From contig CP143430.1 of assembly GCA_039636795.1 (NCBI GenBank), forward strand, positions 3,348,001 to 3,412,000: DNA of 64,000 nucleotides, written 5' to 3'. Made by a program: the position numbers and the translations under genes. The notes beneath the pieces are model-generated. The model was not told where the DNA came from. It ran no database searches and saw nothing but the letters and a program-made list of their open reading frames with translations. The stretch comes from Micrococcaceae bacterium Sec5.1. GTDB lineage: Bacteria > Actinomycetota > Actinomycetes > Actinomycetales > Micrococcaceae. This document shows positions 61,909 to 64,000 of the stretch, in pieces; the first letter of the stretch is position 1, and every line of letters starts with the position of its first letter.

Positions 61909-63186
61909 ATGAGCCGGAGTCAGCAGATACAAGCCACCCAAGTGGTCGCAACGCTGCCAGCGCCCGGTCATGCAGGCAGCATCAGCGGTGACCTGATAGA
62001 TCAGCTGCGTGTTCTTGAGGACATGAAGTCTGCGATCTCAAGTTTGCAAGCGAAAATAGCCGTGGCCTTTGACCTTGCCCAGCGCCAAGAGCGCGCAGAG
62101 TCCGGAGTTCCAGCGGCTGAACGAAGCCAAGGTGTGGCAGCGCAGATCGCGCTCGCCCGGCGTGAATCACCAAACAAGGGTTCCCGGCTTCTGGGACTGG
62201 CCAAGGCGCTGGTGTCGGAAATGCCACGGACCTTGGCCGCCCTGGAAACCGGGAAACTGAACGAATGGCGGGCCACGCTGCTAGTGAAGGAAACAGCGTG
62301 CCTCAGTGCTGAAGATCGCTGCGCAGTGGACGAGGAACTCGCCCCGGATGCGGGCACGTTCGATGGTGCCGGCGACAAGACCATCATCGCCGCCGCAAAA
62401 GCCGCGGCCTACCGTCTTGATCCTCGTTCCGTGACGCAACGGGCTGCCCATGCGGCATCGGACCGGCATGTCAGCCTCCGCCCGGCACCGGACACAATGA
62501 CGATCCTCACAGCGCTACTCCCGGTCGCCCAAGGCGTTGCTGCGTACGCCGCGCTCACCCGCCATGCAGACTCAGCACGCTCCGACGGGGACAGCCGGCC
62601 CCGGGGACAGGTCATGGCGGACACGCTCGTCGAACGCATCACCGGTTCGCCTGCAGGGTTCTCAGAGATCGACCTTCAACTCGTTATGACCGACCGCACC
62701 TTGCTACAAGGGGACAGCGAACCCGCAAGACTTACTGGCTACGGCGTCGTGCCCGCAGAATGGGCCAGAGAGCTCCTAACCAGCGGTGAGAGCAGGACAG
62801 ATCAAGACGTCAGCATTTGGCTGCGACGACTCTTCACGGCACCAAGCACGGGCGAGCTCCTTGCCACCGACTCCAGGGCACGTTTCTTCCCCACGGGCAT
62901 GAGACGGTTCATCGAAACCCGCGACCACACCTGCCGCACGCCATACTGCGACGCCCCCATCCGCCATTACGACCACATCCTGCCGTGGGCCAAAGGCGGT
63001 AAAACCACACTGAATAACGCTGCCGGGCTTTGCGAACGATGCAACCACACCAAGGAAAACCCCGGATGGAGCGTCAGACCAGAACCCGCAGAGAGACACA
63101 CGCTGAAGGTGACCACGCCCACCGGGCACAACTACCACTCAACGGTTCCGCCACTGCCAGGCTATGAACGAACCCGGGTTCATTAA
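61909..63186 (+). CDS. DUF222 / HNH endonuclease domain protein
   Basis: The 425-residue protein has an N-terminal DUF222 helical domain (residues about 30-260) and a C-terminal HNH nuclease domain: FIETRDHTCRTPYCDAPIRH, then DHILPWAKGGKTTLNNAAGLC and RCNHTKENPGW. The two CxxC pairs and the central His-Asn pair are intact. These genes are multicopy in many actinobacterial genomes (the 13E12 repeat family of mycobacteria), and their function is unknown. The upstream CATAGTAAAAACATG could hold a -10 element close to the ATG. Confidence 0.93.
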   Translation: MSRSQQIQATQVVATLPAPGHAGSISGDLIDQLRVLEDMKSAISSLQAKIAVAFDLAQRQERAESGVPAAERSQGVAAQIALARRESPNKGSRLLGLAKALVSEMPRTLAALETGKLNEWRATLLVKETACLSAEDRCAVDEELAPDAGTFDGAGDKTIIAAAKAAAYRLDPRSVTQRAAHAASDRHVSLRPAPDTMTILTALLPVAQGVAAYAALTRHADSARSDGDSRPRGQVMADTLVERITGSPAGFSEIDLQLVMTDRTLLQGDSEPARLTGYGVVPAEWARELLTSGESRTDQDVSIWLRRLFTAPSTGELLATDSRARFFPTGMRRFIETRDHTCRTPYCDAPIRHYDHILPWAKGGKTTLNNAAGLCERCNHTKENPGWSVRPEPAERHTLKVTTPTGHNYHSTVPPLPGYERTRVH

Positions 63187-63291
63187 GGAAGTTTCGAGTC
63201 AATTGGCATGGTCCTACTGGAGCTGCCTGAGCTCTAGCGCGCATACGACGTGCCCCGGATACGTGCCTTCCACAACTGCGCTCTTAACAAC

Positions 63292-63325
63292 AAGGCCCCT
63301 CACGCCAGCACAGCGTAAGGGGCTT
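63292..63325. terminator. Bidirectional terminator between HNH gene and nrdF
   Basis: AAGGCCCCTCACGC pairs with GCGTAAGGGGCTT (one mismatch each side of the core) with a seven-base loop. It lies between two convergent genes. The gap 63187-63350 otherwise shows no gene. Confidence 0.65.
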
Positions 63326-63350
63326 TGAAGATACCAAGAACTAAATCCTT

Positions 63351-64000
<650 letters not shown>

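Overview
The window looks like chromosomal DNA of a high-GC actinobacterium of the Arthrobacter/Paenarthrobacter group (Micrococcaceae). The evidence is the GC-rich codon use, frequent GTG and TTG starts, a mycoredoxin gene, an actinobacterial Vms1-like release factor (acVLRF1), a DUF222-HNH gene, and a gene order that follows the Mycobacterium tuberculosis block nusB-efp-aro-alaS-aspS-hisS-relA-secDF-ruvBAC-pdx-pgsA-thrS. The genus assignment is inferred from protein character; no search was run.

Region 1 (1-20.4 kb) is mostly minus-strand housekeeping. The 5' part of pyrR has a probable PyrR-binding loop over its ribosome binding site. It diverges from a PrsW-type membrane protease gene. 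Then come nusB and efp, and a tightly packed shikimate and cell-envelope operon: a TPR protein, aroB, aroK, aroC, aroE, mltG, ruvX and alaS, with two small membrane proteins, rpsD and rarA upstream. A plus-strand acVLRF1 gene interrupts, followed by a GNAT enzyme, aspS and hisS.

Region 2 (20.4-43.9 kb): a membrane-anchored cyclophilin, a DUF349 protein and an AbiEi-like orphan lie on the plus strand. The bifunctional (p)ppGpp enzyme, secF, secD, yajC, ruvB, ruvA, ruvC, yebC and pdxT are on the minus strand. A block of murT-gatD (lipid II amidation), a CapA-like lipoprotein and an M3 peptidase separates pdxT from pdxS. pgsA, a HIT protein and thrS follow. A roughly 109-nt nested hairpin sits between the M3 peptidase and pdxS.

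Region 3 (43.9-64 kb) is more accessory. It holds a LexA-boxed DUF6504-dnaE2 SOS mutagenesis unit, an FAD monooxygenase/TetR pair with a palindromic operator, an SRAP protein, mycoredoxin, a YdeP-type molybdenum oxidoreductase, and a lipoate-ligase-like protein. It also holds a thioesterase, a VTT-domain membrane protein with an iron-box-like palindrome, an FAD/Rieske oxidoreductase, a short AlkD-like protein, an orphan YhcG-type PD-(D/E)XK nuclease, a Tat/lipoprotein dienelactone hydrolase, a DUF222-HNH protein and the 3' part of nrdF.

No rRNA, tRNA, insertion sequence, prophage or CRISPR array was seen, and no gene-free stretch exceeds 300 bases. I found no clear multi-gene undescribed system. 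The best leads are the nested hairpin, the MurT without its zinc ribbon, the iron-box-like operator, and the divergent inverted repeat at hisS.
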